Part shown: piece after piece, positions 18,947 to 27,144 of the stretch
Layout: every line of letters starts with the position of its first letter
Position numbering within the stretch: position 1 is the stretch's first letter
Assembly (NCBI GenBank): GCA_028282465.1
Contig: JANQHX010000070.1
Location: forward strand, 1 to 57,775
Length of the DNA: 57,775 nt
Direction of reading: 5' to 3'
Origin: Gynuella sp.
GTDB taxonomy: Bacteria; Pseudomonadota; Gammaproteobacteria; Pseudomonadales; Natronospirillaceae
Made by a program: the position numbers and the translations under genes
Notes under the pieces: model-generated
The model's input: only the letters and a program-made list of their open reading frames with translations
Database searches by the model: none
What the model was told of the DNA's origin: nothing

Positions 18947-18991
18947 CTTGGGTTGACCTTTAACCATTGGTAATTCAAAAACTAATTATCT

Positions 18992-19020
18992 GTAAAAATA
19001 TGGGCCGTGAAATACGACCC
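18992..19020 (-). terminator. Intrinsic terminator after the leftmost PstS-like gene
   Basis: On the minus strand GGGTCGT, loop ATTTC, ACGGCCC forms a 7-bp stem with one G-T pair, followed by ATATTTTTAC. It lies about 10 bases after the stop of the PstS-like gene and ends the porin-PstS transcript. Confidence 0.65.
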
Positions 19021-19030
19021 TATCTATGAA

Positions 19031-19441
19031 TTAAAACTCAGCGATGACTTTTACACCGTTAGTAGGTGAATCAGAGGATACGAATCCAATAGTATTTGGA
19101 TTGTCACTGATAAACTCAACCATTTGCTCCTCAGATGCCATTTCCCTGGGAGGAGTAGCCTTCCCGGTAAAGACAAGTTTTGACCAATAAGCCTTGAGTT
19201 GTTTTGTATCCTTTCCGAGTAATGACGAATTAAATTCTTCCGTGGTTTTGCTGCTGTCAGGTAAGGTTAACAACACAGCTTTTGCACCGTTAGAAAAAAT
19301 CTTTTTCTTTCCTAAGAAAAACTTTTCGATGGTGCGTTTATCAAAGTTGGAATCATTTGAAGGATGGACTATTACCTTGACGCCAGCAAAAGTAGGAAAG
19401 GTTAAAGCAGCGAGAAGTATCGTTAATATTATTTTCTTCAT
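19031..19441 (-). CDS. Small PstS-like periplasmic substrate-binding protein, copy 1
   Basis: A 19-residue signal peptide ends in TFA. The mature 117 residues match the short PBP-like family often annotated as phosphate ABC transporter substrate-binding protein, with IEKFFLGKKKIFSNG, QLKAYWSKLVFTGKATPP and NPNTIGFVSS. It covers only about one lobe of a full PstS. AAGGAG lies 8 bases before the ATG. It starts 11 bases after the porin gene stop, so the two form an operon. No permease or ATPase gene is near, so it probably serves sensing or delivery to another system. Copy 2 at 22586-22996 is about two-thirds identical by hand count, without gaps. Confidence 0.82.
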   Translation of the reverse strand: MKKIILTILLAALTFPTFAGVKVIVHPSNDSNFDKRTIEKFFLGKKKIFSNGAKAVLLTLPDSSKTTEEFNSSLLGKDTKQLKAYWSKLVFTGKATPPREMASEEQMVEFISDNPNTIGFVSSDSPTNGVKVIAEF

Positions 19442-19452
19442 GTGCTTTCTCC

Positions 19453-20601
19453 TTAAAACACTGCGTCTATAGAGACTAGAGATTCGCTGAAAGTTTCTTC
19501 ATCTCCATCGGAGCCAAAACTATTTTGAATATCAATAATATCAGAGTAAATAGTATGCTGGAATTTCAATGCCATACCCTGACTAAAGTCCCATCGAAAG
19601 CCCAGAGAATAAGCTGAGTAAGATACTTCCTGCCTATCTGCGACGGTTTGACCAACTTGTTCAAGAGCCCCCCAGCTTGAAAAGTCTTTGCCGTCCGGGT
19701 CGTTTTCTGTGGTTTCATACATCACATAGGGCAATATGTTATCAATACGATACCCCCCCATTAAATACCAAGCAGTTTCATCCAGTCTTGCTGAGTCTTC
19801 AATGATGGTTTGGGAAACCTCGAAGTTAACAATAATGTCCTGATAATCAATATTAAAACCGGTACCAAGGAATCTGGCATAGTCTTCATCAATAAGTAAA
19901 TCACTGACCTGTTCGTCAGTTAAACCATAGGTGGTTTGGAGACTGGATGCTGTCTGATTTAAGGCTTCTATTTGGAATGAGATATTATCCACATAGCTAT
20001 AGGTACCAAAAACTGAAAAACTGTCTCCATTTAATGCCACTTGAACACCGTTAGTATTGGCGTAGTCGTTTTCAGATCCTTGCCAACGAGTAACAAACCA
20101 GTTTGACGTCAAGAAATAGTCGCCAACAAAATTACTGGTTTTAACTGACACACCTTCCGCACTATTGTAAATAGATAAACGATACACAGACCTAGGTGGA
20201 ACTACCGTGGTGTATGCGTAACCAACGTTGATAAAATCTGAGTAGTAAAACAGTGGTAATACAATTCGTCCCACAGCCACACTAATTGCATCACTAGCAA
20301 TGTAATCAAAATAAGCCCAGTTAAATTCAGTCGCGAATTCATCGCTAACTTCATCTCCCTCAGCTAACACCTGAAAGGTGGCCGTGGTTCTTTCGTTTAT
20401 GTCACTCTGAAACTGCAGGCCAAAAGCACTTTCTTGTTTTGCACCCCAGTCTTCACCATAAATACCTCGAGAAAAACTCGCGTCTTTGTTACCGACACCA
20501 ACTTTAAATGAGCCATATCCTTGAATCGCTGTCTCACTAAAACACAACACAGACATGAAGGAGGTGGCTAATGTTAATCCAGCCTTCATTATTCGTTTCA
20601 T
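19453..20601 (-). CDS. Outer membrane porin-like beta-barrel, copy 1
   Basis: A signal peptide (about 1-22) is followed by 360 residues of alternating hydrophobic strands rich in Tyr, Trp and Gly. The protein ends in Phe, the usual signature for outer membrane insertion. Segments such as GRIVLPLFYYSDFINVGYAY, IYNSAEGVSVKT and FGSDGDEETFSESL recur nearly unchanged in copy 2 at 23008-24153. Substrate is unknown. AGGAG lies 7 bases before the ATG. It is the first gene of a unit with the PstS-like gene 11 bases downstream, and has its own 312-base upstream region, so it probably has its own promoter. Confidence 0.83.
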   Translation of the reverse strand: MKRIMKAGLTLATSFMSVLCFSETAIQGYGSFKVGVGNKDASFSRGIYGEDWGAKQESAFGLQFQSDINERTTATFQVLAEGDEVSDEFATEFNWAYFDYIASDAISVAVGRIVLPLFYYSDFINVGYAYTTVVPPRSVYRLSIYNSAEGVSVKTSNFVGDYFLTSNWFVTRWQGSENDYANTNGVQVALNGDSFSVFGTYSYVDNISFQIEALNQTASSLQTTYGLTDEQVSDLLIDEDYARFLGTGFNIDYQDIIVNFEVSQTIIEDSARLDETAWYLMGGYRIDNILPYVMYETTENDPDGKDFSSWGALEQVGQTVADRQEVSYSAYSLGFRWDFSQGMALKFQHTIYSDIIDIQNSFGSDGDEETFSESLVSIDAVF

Positions 20602-20913
20602 TTACATCTCCTAACTAGAATCTTAACCAATACTTGGTGCTTATATAATAGCGTGTTTCATGACTTGATGTCATATGAGGATAGTCGAGGCGGACTCAAG
20701 AGCCAGTTAATTACGATGAGTAAAGAATACAAATGCAATGATAGTCAGTAGATTAATTAATTTCAGTGCTGCCTAGTTTATTCACTGAATAATAATTTTT
20801 ATGATTAATCTAAGCTAACAGTGTTAGTCTTTTTAGGGTGGTTATAAATACAAATATGTTTTAGAAGTGTTGAGGTTTACCATCATTGTTAAGTAGTTAG
20901 TGGTTATCAAAAA
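20602..20913. other. Intergenic region upstream of porin copy 1
   Basis: This 312-base AT-rich gap separates the chemoreceptor stop from the porin start, both on the minus strand. It contains ATGAC-N5-GTCAT (20660-20674) about 60 bases before the porin start, next to a TATTAT-like -10 on the minus strand. It also contains a CTAACA-G-TGTTAG palindrome at 20815-20827. These could be operators; no gene is visible. Confidence 0.45.
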
Positions 20914-22533
20914 TTACAACTTAAATTGGCCAGAAGCCTCTTTTAAAGTATTTGACACCGTTCCAATTTCATGAGCTATTGAATCTAATGCCGAAAAAGA
21001 GCTACTGCTTCGCTGTACTGAATCTGCCATTTTGTTAATGAGTTCCATTACAAGCATTACAGATTGGCTTTGTTGTTCGGTTGCTTCCGCCACATGAGAA
21101 TTAAGTTTCGACATGGACTCAATTTTTTCGCGAATGCTATCCAGTGCACCACCAGTTTTTTGAGTCAAAGCTTCATTGGTGCCAGACATTTCCTGGGCAC
21201 TCTGCATCATTGAAACACTGCTCTTGGCGGAGCTTCGTAAATTCTCTAAAACTGATAAAATTTCTTTCGTCGCGTCTGCAGTTTTGTTTGCTAGGGTTCG
21301 AACTTCATCTGCAACCACAGCGAAACCTCTACCTTGCTCACCTGCGCGTGCTGCTTCAATGGCTGCATTCAATGCTAATAAATTGGTTTGTTCAGAAATA
21401 GCCGTAATAACCTCAAGTATGGAACTGACGTCGTCTGTGCCTTTGGCAAGTTCCGCAACTGCATCAGAAGCTTCTCTGATTTGCGAGCTAAACTCTCGTG
21501 AATTATTAATGGTTTCGTTAACAACTCCCAGAGCTGATGCCGCCTCTGATTCGGCTTGGTTGCCTTGGTCTTTTGCTTGGCTGGCAGACTCTGCAACTTC
21601 ACTGATGGAGCTATTGAATTCGTTAACCGCATGTTGCGCTGTTTCTGATGTTGTTGTTTGTTCTTTAACAAAGGTTCTCGCTTGCTCAGAGGTGCTTATT
21701 AATTGGTTAGACGATTTTGACAATGGGTCAGTGGCTTTTACTACCCCTTGAATGGAGAGATTTAAGGTGTCCATAAACTTATTGAAATTAAATGCGACTT
21801 GGCCTAAATCGTCATTACTATCTACTGTAATTCTGTCGTTTAAATCTCCGTCACCCTTTGCGAGATGAGCTAACGACTGCATAACAAGTCTGGCGGTTTT
21901 GGTAATGTTAGTTGCTATTGAAATTCCTACCGTTAGCAGCAAGGCAATCATTACACAGCCAAGAATTAAATTGTTTCGTATTGCCCCTTGGCCTCTTTCG
22001 CGAATCAACGACAGAGAATCAATAAATTCTTTATCAACCAAATCTTTGTATTCTGTATTTAAACGATTCGCTTCATCCAACAATTCTGCTTTCTTTGATG
22101 CCATTTCTGGTAGCGATGAGAAGTCGATGTTGTCGTTGAGCATACCAGTCACAAGTTCTATTGATAACTCGTTATAAGAATCTGAAACCTCAAGTAGATT
22201 TTGTAGACTTTTAGTATTTTGGGTATCAATGGTAATCAATTCAGCAATGTTACTCTGGAATTGATTAAAGGTTTCTTCTGCTACTAACTGAGTGTCTTCA
22301 TCAGAAAATGTGACGGCTTGTGTATAGAGCTCATCAGTTCTAATCAGTAAATCACCATTGCTAGTGGCCAGTTGAACCATGTTGTAGGTTTGCTTCTCAA
22401 TGACCTTTAACTCTTTTAAGTTTGCCTGAAACACAATGACTGAATAGATAAAAGCAAACAAAAACATTGCAATGCTTAGTACCACAATTGTCGATATTTT
22501 TATAAACAGACTTAAGTCTTTAAACCACTGCAT
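20914..22533 (-). CDS. Methyl-accepting chemotaxis protein with periplasmic helical sensor
   Basis: Helix 1 is at about 12-36 and helix 2 at 188-208, with a 150-residue periplasmic four-helix-type sensor between them. A HAMP domain (209-262) and a full signalling domain follow, with the tip [20 protein letters not shown] near 379-398 and [10 protein letters not shown] after it. This is a standard transmembrane chemoreceptor. It lies 52 bases downstream of PstS-like copy 2 on the same strand, with a hairpin between, and upstream of porin copy 1. A soluble PstS-like protein could be its ligand-binding partner; this is inference from placement. Confidence 0.93.
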   Translation of the reverse strand: MQWFKDLSLFIKISTIVVLSIAMFLFAFIYSVIVFQANLKELKVIEKQTYNMVQLATSNGDLLIRTDELYTQAVTFSDEDTQLVAEETFNQFQSNIAELITIDTQNTKSLQNLLEVSDSYNELSIELVTGMLNDNIDFSSLPEMASKKAELLDEANRLNTEYKDLVDKEFIDSLSLIRERGQGAIRNNLILGCVMIALLLTVGISIATNITKTARLVMQSLAHLAKGDGDLNDRITVDSNDDLGQVAFNFNKFMDTLNLSIQGVVKATDPLSKSSNQLISTSEQARTFVKEQTTTSETAQHAVNEFNSSISEVAESASQAKDQGNQAESEAASALGVVNETINNSREFSSQIREASDAVAELAKGTDDVSSILEVITAISEQTNLLALNAAIEAARAGEQGRGFAVVADEVRTLANKTADATKEILSVLENLRSSAKSSVSMMQSAQEMSGTNEALTQKTGGALDSIREKIESMSKLNSHVAEATEQQSQSVMLVMELINKMADSVQRSSSSFSALDSIAHEIGTVSNTLKEASGQFKL

Positions 22534-22560
22534 AGAGTACGATCCACTAGCTAAGTTTTA

Positions 22561-22576
22561 GCCGCAGTATTGCGGC
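22561..22576 (-). other. Hairpin between PstS-like copy 2 and the chemoreceptor gene
   Basis: GCCGCA, loop GTAT, TGCGGC forms a GC-rich 6-bp stem in the 52-base gap. Only a weak T-rich sequence follows on the minus strand. It may be a partial terminator or an RNA-stability element lowering chemoreceptor expression relative to porin and PstS-like protein. Confidence 0.45.
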
Positions 22577-22585
22577 CTGTATTTA

Positions 22586-22996
22586 TTAAAATTCACCTAC
22601 GACTTTCACACCGTCTGTAGCCGTACCAGAGGATACAAAGCCGATAGTATTGGGGTTTTCCGATACAATCTTTACCATTTCTATTTCTGAGGTTATTTCT
22701 TCAGGTGGCGTACCTTTGCCAGTAAATACCAGCTTAGACCAGTAGGCTTTTAGCTGAGCTGAATCTCTATTGAGAACAACTGAGTTGAAGTCTGTGGTTG
22801 TTGAACTGCTTTCAGGTAAGGTAAGTAGTAGAGTTTTTGAGCCATTAGAAAAGCTTTTCTTTTTTCCTAAAAAAATCTTTTCAATGGTGCCTTTATCGAA
22901 ACTGGAATCATTAGATGAGTGTACGATAACTTTTACACCAGCAAATGTTGGGGCTGATAAAATTATAAGGAATACAGCAAATATTAGTTTCTTCAT
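22586..22996 (-). CDS. Small PstS-like periplasmic substrate-binding protein, copy 2
   Basis: Paralog of the gene at 19031-19441, the same 136-residue length and alignable end to end without gaps. It has a signal peptide (about 1-19, TFA end) and the same conserved blocks, LGKKKSFSNG, QLKAYWSKLVFTGKGTPP and NPNTIGFVSS. Differences cluster in the signal peptide and in short surface stretches around residues 73-80 and 99-113. AAGGGG precedes the ATG. It starts 11 bases after the porin copy 2 stop, exactly as in copy 1. Confidence 0.82.
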   Translation of the reverse strand: MKKLIFAVFLIILSAPTFAGVKVIVHSSNDSSFDKGTIEKIFLGKKKSFSNGSKTLLLTLPESSSTTTDFNSVVLNRDSAQLKAYWSKLVFTGKGTPPEEITSEIEMVKIVSENPNTIGFVSSGTATDGVKVVGEF

Positions 22997-23007
22997 TATT
23001 CTACCCC

Positions 23008-24153
23008 TTAATACACTATATCAATTGAAATCATAGACTCGCTAAAGGTTTCTTCGTCTCCGTCGGAACCGAAATCACCTTCTCCGTCTATTATGTCGGA
23101 GTACATAGTATGCTGAAATTTCAAAGCCATGCTTTGGTCAAAATCCCATCTAATACCAATAGTATTTGCTGAATAGGAAAGCTCTCGTGAATCAATAATC
23201 GCTTGCCCAATGCTTTCAAACGGACCCCAATCTGAAACGTCCACTGAGTCTGGATCGTTCGATGTGGTTTCATACATGACATAGGGGATAAATTTATTGA
23301 ATCGATACCCGGCCATTAAGTACCAATTGGTATCTGGTAAACGAACAGAGTCTTCAATAACTGTTTGAGTGAGTTCGAAATTTAGCAATATGTTATTTAT
23401 GTCTGCGGTAGTGCCAACACCTACAAATCTTGCTGGATCATCCTCCATAAGCAGCTCAGCGGCTTGGCTGTCAGTTAAGCCACCGGTTTGTGCACCTTCT
23501 ACCGCCGCCGTCAGTTCTGCTACCTCGAAAGTAGCGTTATCCATAAAGGAATAAATGCCAAACAATGAGAATGTATCTCCACTTAACGACACCTGAATAC
23601 CATTGATGTTGCCAAAGGTGTTGGTCGACTCTTCCCAGCGAGTCATAAAGACATTGGTAGTCAAATAAAAGTCGCCAACAAAGTTAGCCGTTTTCACGGA
23701 GACACCATCAGCGCTATCAAAAATTGTTAAGCTGTACACAGACCTAGGTGGAACTACAGTTGTATAGGCATAACCAACATTTAGAAAATCAGAATAATAA
23801 AATAGTGGTAGTACAATACGCCCAACCGCGACGCTCACCGTATCGTTGACTTCATAATCGACAAAAGCCCAGTTAAACTCGGCCTCAAAATCAGCGCTCC
23901 CTTCATCGCCACGAGCTAGAATTTGAACCGTTGTTGAGGTTTTTTCATTAACATCGCTTTTGAATTGTAGACCAAATGCACTCTCTTGTTTTCCACTCCA
24001 GTCTTCTCCATAAACGCCTCTGGAGAAGGTCGTATCCTCACTGCCAACACCTGCTTTAAAGGATCCGTATCCTTTAATTGATGTCTCACCAATACTCTGA
24101 ACAGCTAGGATGGAACATACTAAGGCTAACCCGACTTTTGCTATCCGCTCCAT
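23008..24153 (-). CDS. Outer membrane porin-like beta-barrel, copy 2
   Basis: A 381-residue paralog of the porin at 19453-20601. A signal peptide (about 1-22) precedes a barrel sharing GRIVLPLFYYSDF, NVGYAYTTVVPPRSVY and SDGDEETFSES with copy 1, and the C-terminal residue is Tyr. The middle region around 205-235 is the most diverged and differs in length, as expected for surface loops. GGGGG lies 7 bases before the ATG. It is the first gene of the minus-strand cluster porin, PstS-like, chemoreceptor. Its start is divergent from the aldo/keto reductase gene. Confidence 0.83.
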   Translation of the reverse strand: MERIAKVGLALVCSILAVQSIGETSIKGYGSFKAGVGSEDTTFSRGVYGEDWSGKQESAFGLQFKSDVNEKTSTTVQILARGDEGSADFEAEFNWAFVDYEVNDTVSVAVGRIVLPLFYYSDFLNVGYAYTTVVPPRSVYSLTIFDSADGVSVKTANFVGDFYLTTNVFMTRWEESTNTFGNINGIQVSLSGDTFSLFGIYSFMDNATFEVAELTAAVEGAQTGGLTDSQAAELLMEDDPARFVGVGTTADINNILLNFELTQTVIEDSVRLPDTNWYLMAGYRFNKFIPYVMYETTSNDPDSVDVSDWGPFESIGQAIIDSRELSYSANTIGIRWDFDQSMALKFQHTMYSDIIDGEGDFGSDGDEETFSESMISIDIVY

Positions 24154-24318
24154 CTATACCCCCAAGTTATATAACTCACTTATTGCTAGGACTAATACTG
24201 ATTTTTTAAGACCTAACTAAACTGAGAATAGACGAGCACTTACCAAGCGCCAGTAGAGTGATAGAAATGGTGATCGCATCTGATATTTGATAGTTGCCAG
24301 CTTAATGAAAATTAGCAC

Positions 24319-24349
24319 TTGACCTGGAGTTAACTCCAACTTTTATACT
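24319..24349 (+). promoter_or_regulatory. MerR-type promoter with 19-bp spacer and palindromic operator
   Basis: TTGACC (24319-24324) and TATACT (24344-24349) are separated by 19 bases. The spacer begins with the perfect 14-base palindrome TGGAGTTAACTCCA (24325-24338). An over-long spacer filled by a palindrome is the hallmark of promoters activated by MerR-family regulators, which twist the DNA. The aldo/keto reductase ATG follows 72 bases downstream. The MerR gene at 26719-27108 is the obvious candidate regulator. Confidence 0.8.
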
Positions 24350-24421
24350 GGCACTGTTTCGTAAAGGCTGGGGTAAACTAGTCTTCATAAGAATTGAGAG
24401 CAAAAAGGTTGAGGTGCTAGC

Positions 24422-25360
24422 ATGAATTACAAGAAACTTGGCAATAGCGACATGGAAATATCGCGCATTGGCATAGGGGCCTGGGCAATTGGCGGTAAAT
24501 GGGAATGGGGCTGGGGAGCCCAAGACGATCGAGATTCAATTAATACTATTCAACATGCGTTAACAAAGGGCATTAACTGGATAGACACCGCTCCGGTTTA
24601 TGGACTGGGTCATTCTGAAGAGGTGGTTGGTAAGGCAATTAAAGGGTTATCTGAGAAGCCACTTATTTTCACCAAATGCAGTTTTACATGGAATGATCAC
24701 GGGGAAATTACTCCTTCATTAAAAGCAGAGAACATTCGTCGAGAAGTAGAAGATAGCCTTCGTAGAATGGATATCGAATGCATTGATCTATACCAGATAC
24801 ACTGGCCTAACCCAGAAGAGGAAATAGAAGAGGGTTGGCAGACTATGGTTGATCTTAAGAAAGAAGGTAAGATCAGATATCTGGGTGTTTCAAACCACAG
24901 TATTGATCAAATGAAGCGTTTACAGGCGATTGCCCCAATTACGTCTCAGCAACCCCCTTATAGTTTGGTTAATAGGAGTTATGAAGACGAGTTGCTGCCA
25001 TTTTGTCAAGAAAACAATACTGGCGTTATTTGTTACTCGCCAATGGGGTCTGGAATTCTTACCGGCAAGATGACAAGAGAAAGAATTGATGCCCTTGAAG
25101 AAGGCGATTGGCGTAAAAATGCTGAGGATTTTAAAGAACCTAAGTTGAATAGGAATCTTCAAATAGTAGAGAAATTAATTGAAGTTGGAAACCAATATGG
25201 TTGTAGTGCCGCTGAGGTTGCTATTGCTTGGGTATTAAAAAATCCATCTGTAACAGCGGCTATCGTTGGTATGAGAAGTCCTGAACAAGCTGATGGTGTA
25301 ATCGGTGGCGCCACGCTAGAGTTAACGCCACAGGACATAGATTTAATAGAGTCTGTATAA
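24422..25360 (+). CDS. Aldo/keto reductase
   Basis: A 312-residue NAD(P)H-dependent reductase of the AKR superfamily. The catalytic tetrad is visible: Asp55 and Tyr60 in DTAPVYGLGHSEE, Lys85 in IFTKCSF and His127 in LYQIHWP. The end contains the usual AIVGMRSPEQ cofactor segment. Substrates are likely aldehydes or quinone-like compounds but cannot be fixed. GAGG lies 7 bases before the ATG. Transcription probably starts from the MerR-type promoter at 24319-24349 and stops at the strong terminator just downstream, so it is a single-gene unit, perhaps induced by electrophiles. Confidence 0.93.
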   Translation: MNYKKLGNSDMEISRIGIGAWAIGGKWEWGWGAQDDRDSINTIQHALTKGINWIDTAPVYGLGHSEEVVGKAIKGLSEKPLIFTKCSFTWNDHGEITPSLKAENIRREVEDSLRRMDIECIDLYQIHWPNPEEEIEEGWQTMVDLKKEGKIRYLGVSNHSIDQMKRLQAIAPITSQQPPYSLVNRSYEDELLPFCQENNTGVICYSPMGSGILTGKMTRERIDALEEGDWRKNAEDFKEPKLNRNLQIVEKLIEVGNQYGCSAAEVAIAWVLKNPSVTAAIVGMRSPEQADGVIGGATLELTPQDIDLIESV

Positions 25361-25387
25361 AACTAGTCGCCAAGTTTTAATCTTTTG

Positions 25388-25416
25388 AAACCCGAAATTA
25401 TTCGGGTTTTTTTATT
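25388..25416 (+). terminator. Strong intrinsic terminator after the aldo/keto reductase gene
   Basis: AAACCCGAA, loop ATTA, TTCGGGTTT gives a 9-bp perfect stem running directly into a T run. It starts 27 bases after the stop codon. It abuts the promoter of the next gene. Confidence 0.92.
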
Positions 25417-25417
25417 T

Positions 25418-25449
25418 TTGACATTACATGACTTAAATCAAACTATAAT
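25418..25449 (+). promoter_or_regulatory. Consensus-like promoter of the REC-EAL gene with long spacer
   Basis: TTGACA (25418-25423) and TATAAT (25444-25449) both match the sigma-70 consensus exactly but lie 20 bases apart, longer than the usual 17. The spacer holds the imperfect palindrome TGACTTAAATCA (25429-25440). The layout could again suit a DNA-twisting regulator. The ATG is 30 bases downstream of the -10. Confidence 0.5.
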
Positions 25450-25478
25450 CAAAAAGGTTCTTTCCCTGAGAGATCGCT

Positions 25479-26699
25479 ATGGATTTAAAAGTCATGATCG
25501 TGGACGACTCTAGCGCATTGCGCAGATATCTGTCTGCGTCTTTAAATGAGTTGGGTCTCAAGAAAGTTATTCAGGTTGATCGAGCGACTAAAGCATTAGA
25601 GATATTACGAAATGACATAGATGGGTATGATCTGTTAATGATAGATCTGCACATGCCAGGAATGGACGGCTTAGAGCTGTTGCAAGAGCTATCAAAAATC
25701 TCCTTCAGAGGCGCTATTGCAATTATTTCCGCGCTTGAACAGAAAGTTATTTCATTCGCTGCTGAAATTGCTCAAGAAGAAAGGCTTAAAGTGATTGGGT
25801 CAATTCGCAAACCCATCTCTCAAGTTCAAGTAAAAACCTTACTAGACAGAACTGTTTTATCCATGGCAACTGAAACGGATGAGCTAACCTGTCTTACGCC
25901 GAAAGAGGTGATTACAGCAACTCGTAATGGGCAGTTGATACCCTATTTTCAACCCATTGTCAGTGGCGTGAATGGAGAGATTAGAATTCTCGAAGCACTA
26001 GCAAGAATAGATAAACCTGGTCATACGTCAGCGATCACCCCGAAGCAGTTTTTACATGTTGCCGAATCCAATAGTTTAATGATGGACATCACCGAAGTTT
26101 TACTAGACAGAGCGTTAGCAGATTATTCAACCTTTATAGCTCATTATCCCACTAAGAATATTAAACTATCCATTAACGTCCCTCCTGAGTTGCTTCTGAG
26201 AAAAGATTTACCTAACAATTTCTTAAATTTGGTGATCAAACATGGAGTAAATCCCCATCAAATAATTGTGGAGGTGACAGAGCGTACAGCCATTGAGAAT
26301 AGTACTCAATTTGGAACACTGAATAGGTTAAGGATTCAAGGATTTGGAGTTGCTCTAGATGACTATGGAACTGGTTTTACAAACCTCAATCAACTGAAAG
26401 ACTTCCCGTTTACTGAGATTAAGTTGGATCGATCTTTAATTCATCACATTAGTGATGATCGCCTGTTGCAAATAATTTCAGATAGCATTGCTTCTATTAC
26501 AAGGCAAGAGAAGTTGTCGTTGGTAGCAGAAGGTATAGACAATTTAATGGATCTTCAGTTTTTGATTTGTCTAAACCCGATACTGTTGCAAGGATATTTA
26601 ATTTGTAGACCTAAACCCATTGAAAGTATTTTAACCTGGGCACATAGTTGGAATCGCCAAAACCCACTTAAAAAAGCTGCATCGGGCCAAATTCATTAG
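25479..26699 (+). CDS. Response regulator with EAL phosphodiesterase output
   Basis: A receiver domain (1-125) has the acidic pair Asp9-Asp10, phospho-acceptor Asp56 in MIDLHMPGMDG and the conserved Lys in SIRKPIS. An EAL domain (about 145-395) follows, with LEALARI, NVPPELL, VEVTERT, LDDYGTG, KLDRS and VAEGID, so the metal- and substrate-binding residues appear complete. It should degrade c-di-GMP under control of a histidine kinase, similar to VieA but without a DNA-binding domain. No kinase is adjacent. GAGAG precedes the ATG. It converges on the MerR gene. Confidence 0.93.
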   Translation: MDLKVMIVDDSSALRRYLSASLNELGLKKVIQVDRATKALEILRNDIDGYDLLMIDLHMPGMDGLELLQELSKISFRGAIAIISALEQKVISFAAEIAQEERLKVIGSIRKPISQVQVKTLLDRTVLSMATETDELTCLTPKEVITATRNGQLIPYFQPIVSGVNGEIRILEALARIDKPGHTSAITPKQFLHVAESNSLMMDITEVLLDRALADYSTFIAHYPTKNIKLSINVPPELLLRKDLPNNFLNLVIKHGVNPHQIIVEVTERTAIENSTQFGTLNRLRIQGFGVALDDYGTGFTNLNQLKDFPFTEIKLDRSLIHHISDDRLLQIISDSIASITRQEKLSLVAEGIDNLMDLQFLICLNPILLQGYLICRPKPIESILTWAHSWNRQNPLKKAASGQIH

Positions 26700-26718
26700 T
26701 ATTAAGACCGAAGAAATC

Positions 26719-27108
26719 TTACCCGGCTTGCGATTCAACTTCCTGATAATAATCTATTTTATAATTGATCGTCTTTAAGTTCCGTTTCAGTTCACTAATC
26801 TGCTGGCGTAAAAACTCTCTGTGGTTTTCCAGAATTTTTTTTCGCTCACCCAGAGTTAAGTCTCCTTCCTGAGCGAGTTCTTTGTAGGCTCGAATTTCAT
26901 CCAGTGGCATACCAGTCGATTTTAAGCAGAGCACAAAGTTAAGCCAGGATATATCTGCTTTAGAGAATCTTCTGTGACCACTTGAGGTCCTGCGTATTTT
27001 GAAAAGCAAACCTTCTTTTTCGTAATATCTAAGTGTATCTGTACTAATGCCTGCCTCAGTGGCGACTTGATTAATGGAAAAGTCTTGGGGGGTTGAAAGT
27101 TCTGTCAT
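26719..27108 (-). CDS. MerR-family transcriptional regulator
   Basis: The winged HTH (about residues 10-80) reads SINQVATEAGISTDTLRYYEKEGLL then RRFSKADISWLNFVL, followed by a long helix used for dimerisation. There is no metal-binding Cys cluster; it resembles the AdhR/NmlR-type aldehyde- or electrophile-responsive branch. It likely acts at the 19-bp-spacer promoter of the aldo/keto reductase gene 2.4 kb away, because that operator type fits this branch and no other MerR gene is in the window. It is divergent from the ChaN-like gene across 36 bases, so it may also influence that gene. Confidence 0.92.
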   Translation of the reverse strand: MTELSTPQDFSINQVATEAGISTDTLRYYEKEGLLFKIRRTSSGHRRFSKADISWLNFVLCLKSTGMPLDEIRAYKELAQEGDLTLGERKKILENHREFLRQQISELKRNLKTINYKIDYYQEVESQAG

Positions 27109-27144
27109 GGTATAGTTACCAAAAATTTGAACGACGGATAAAAA

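Noticed and set aside
20815-20827. CTAACA-G-TGTTAG palindrome as a terminator
   Set aside because: A one-base loop cannot form a hairpin and the T run is on the wrong side for the minus-strand genes; at most an operator.
21176-21751. 191-codon frame antisense to the chemoreceptor
   Set aside because: Ser/Ala-rich product of the kind made by reading the complement of a coiled-coil gene; the minus-strand chemoreceptor explains the region.
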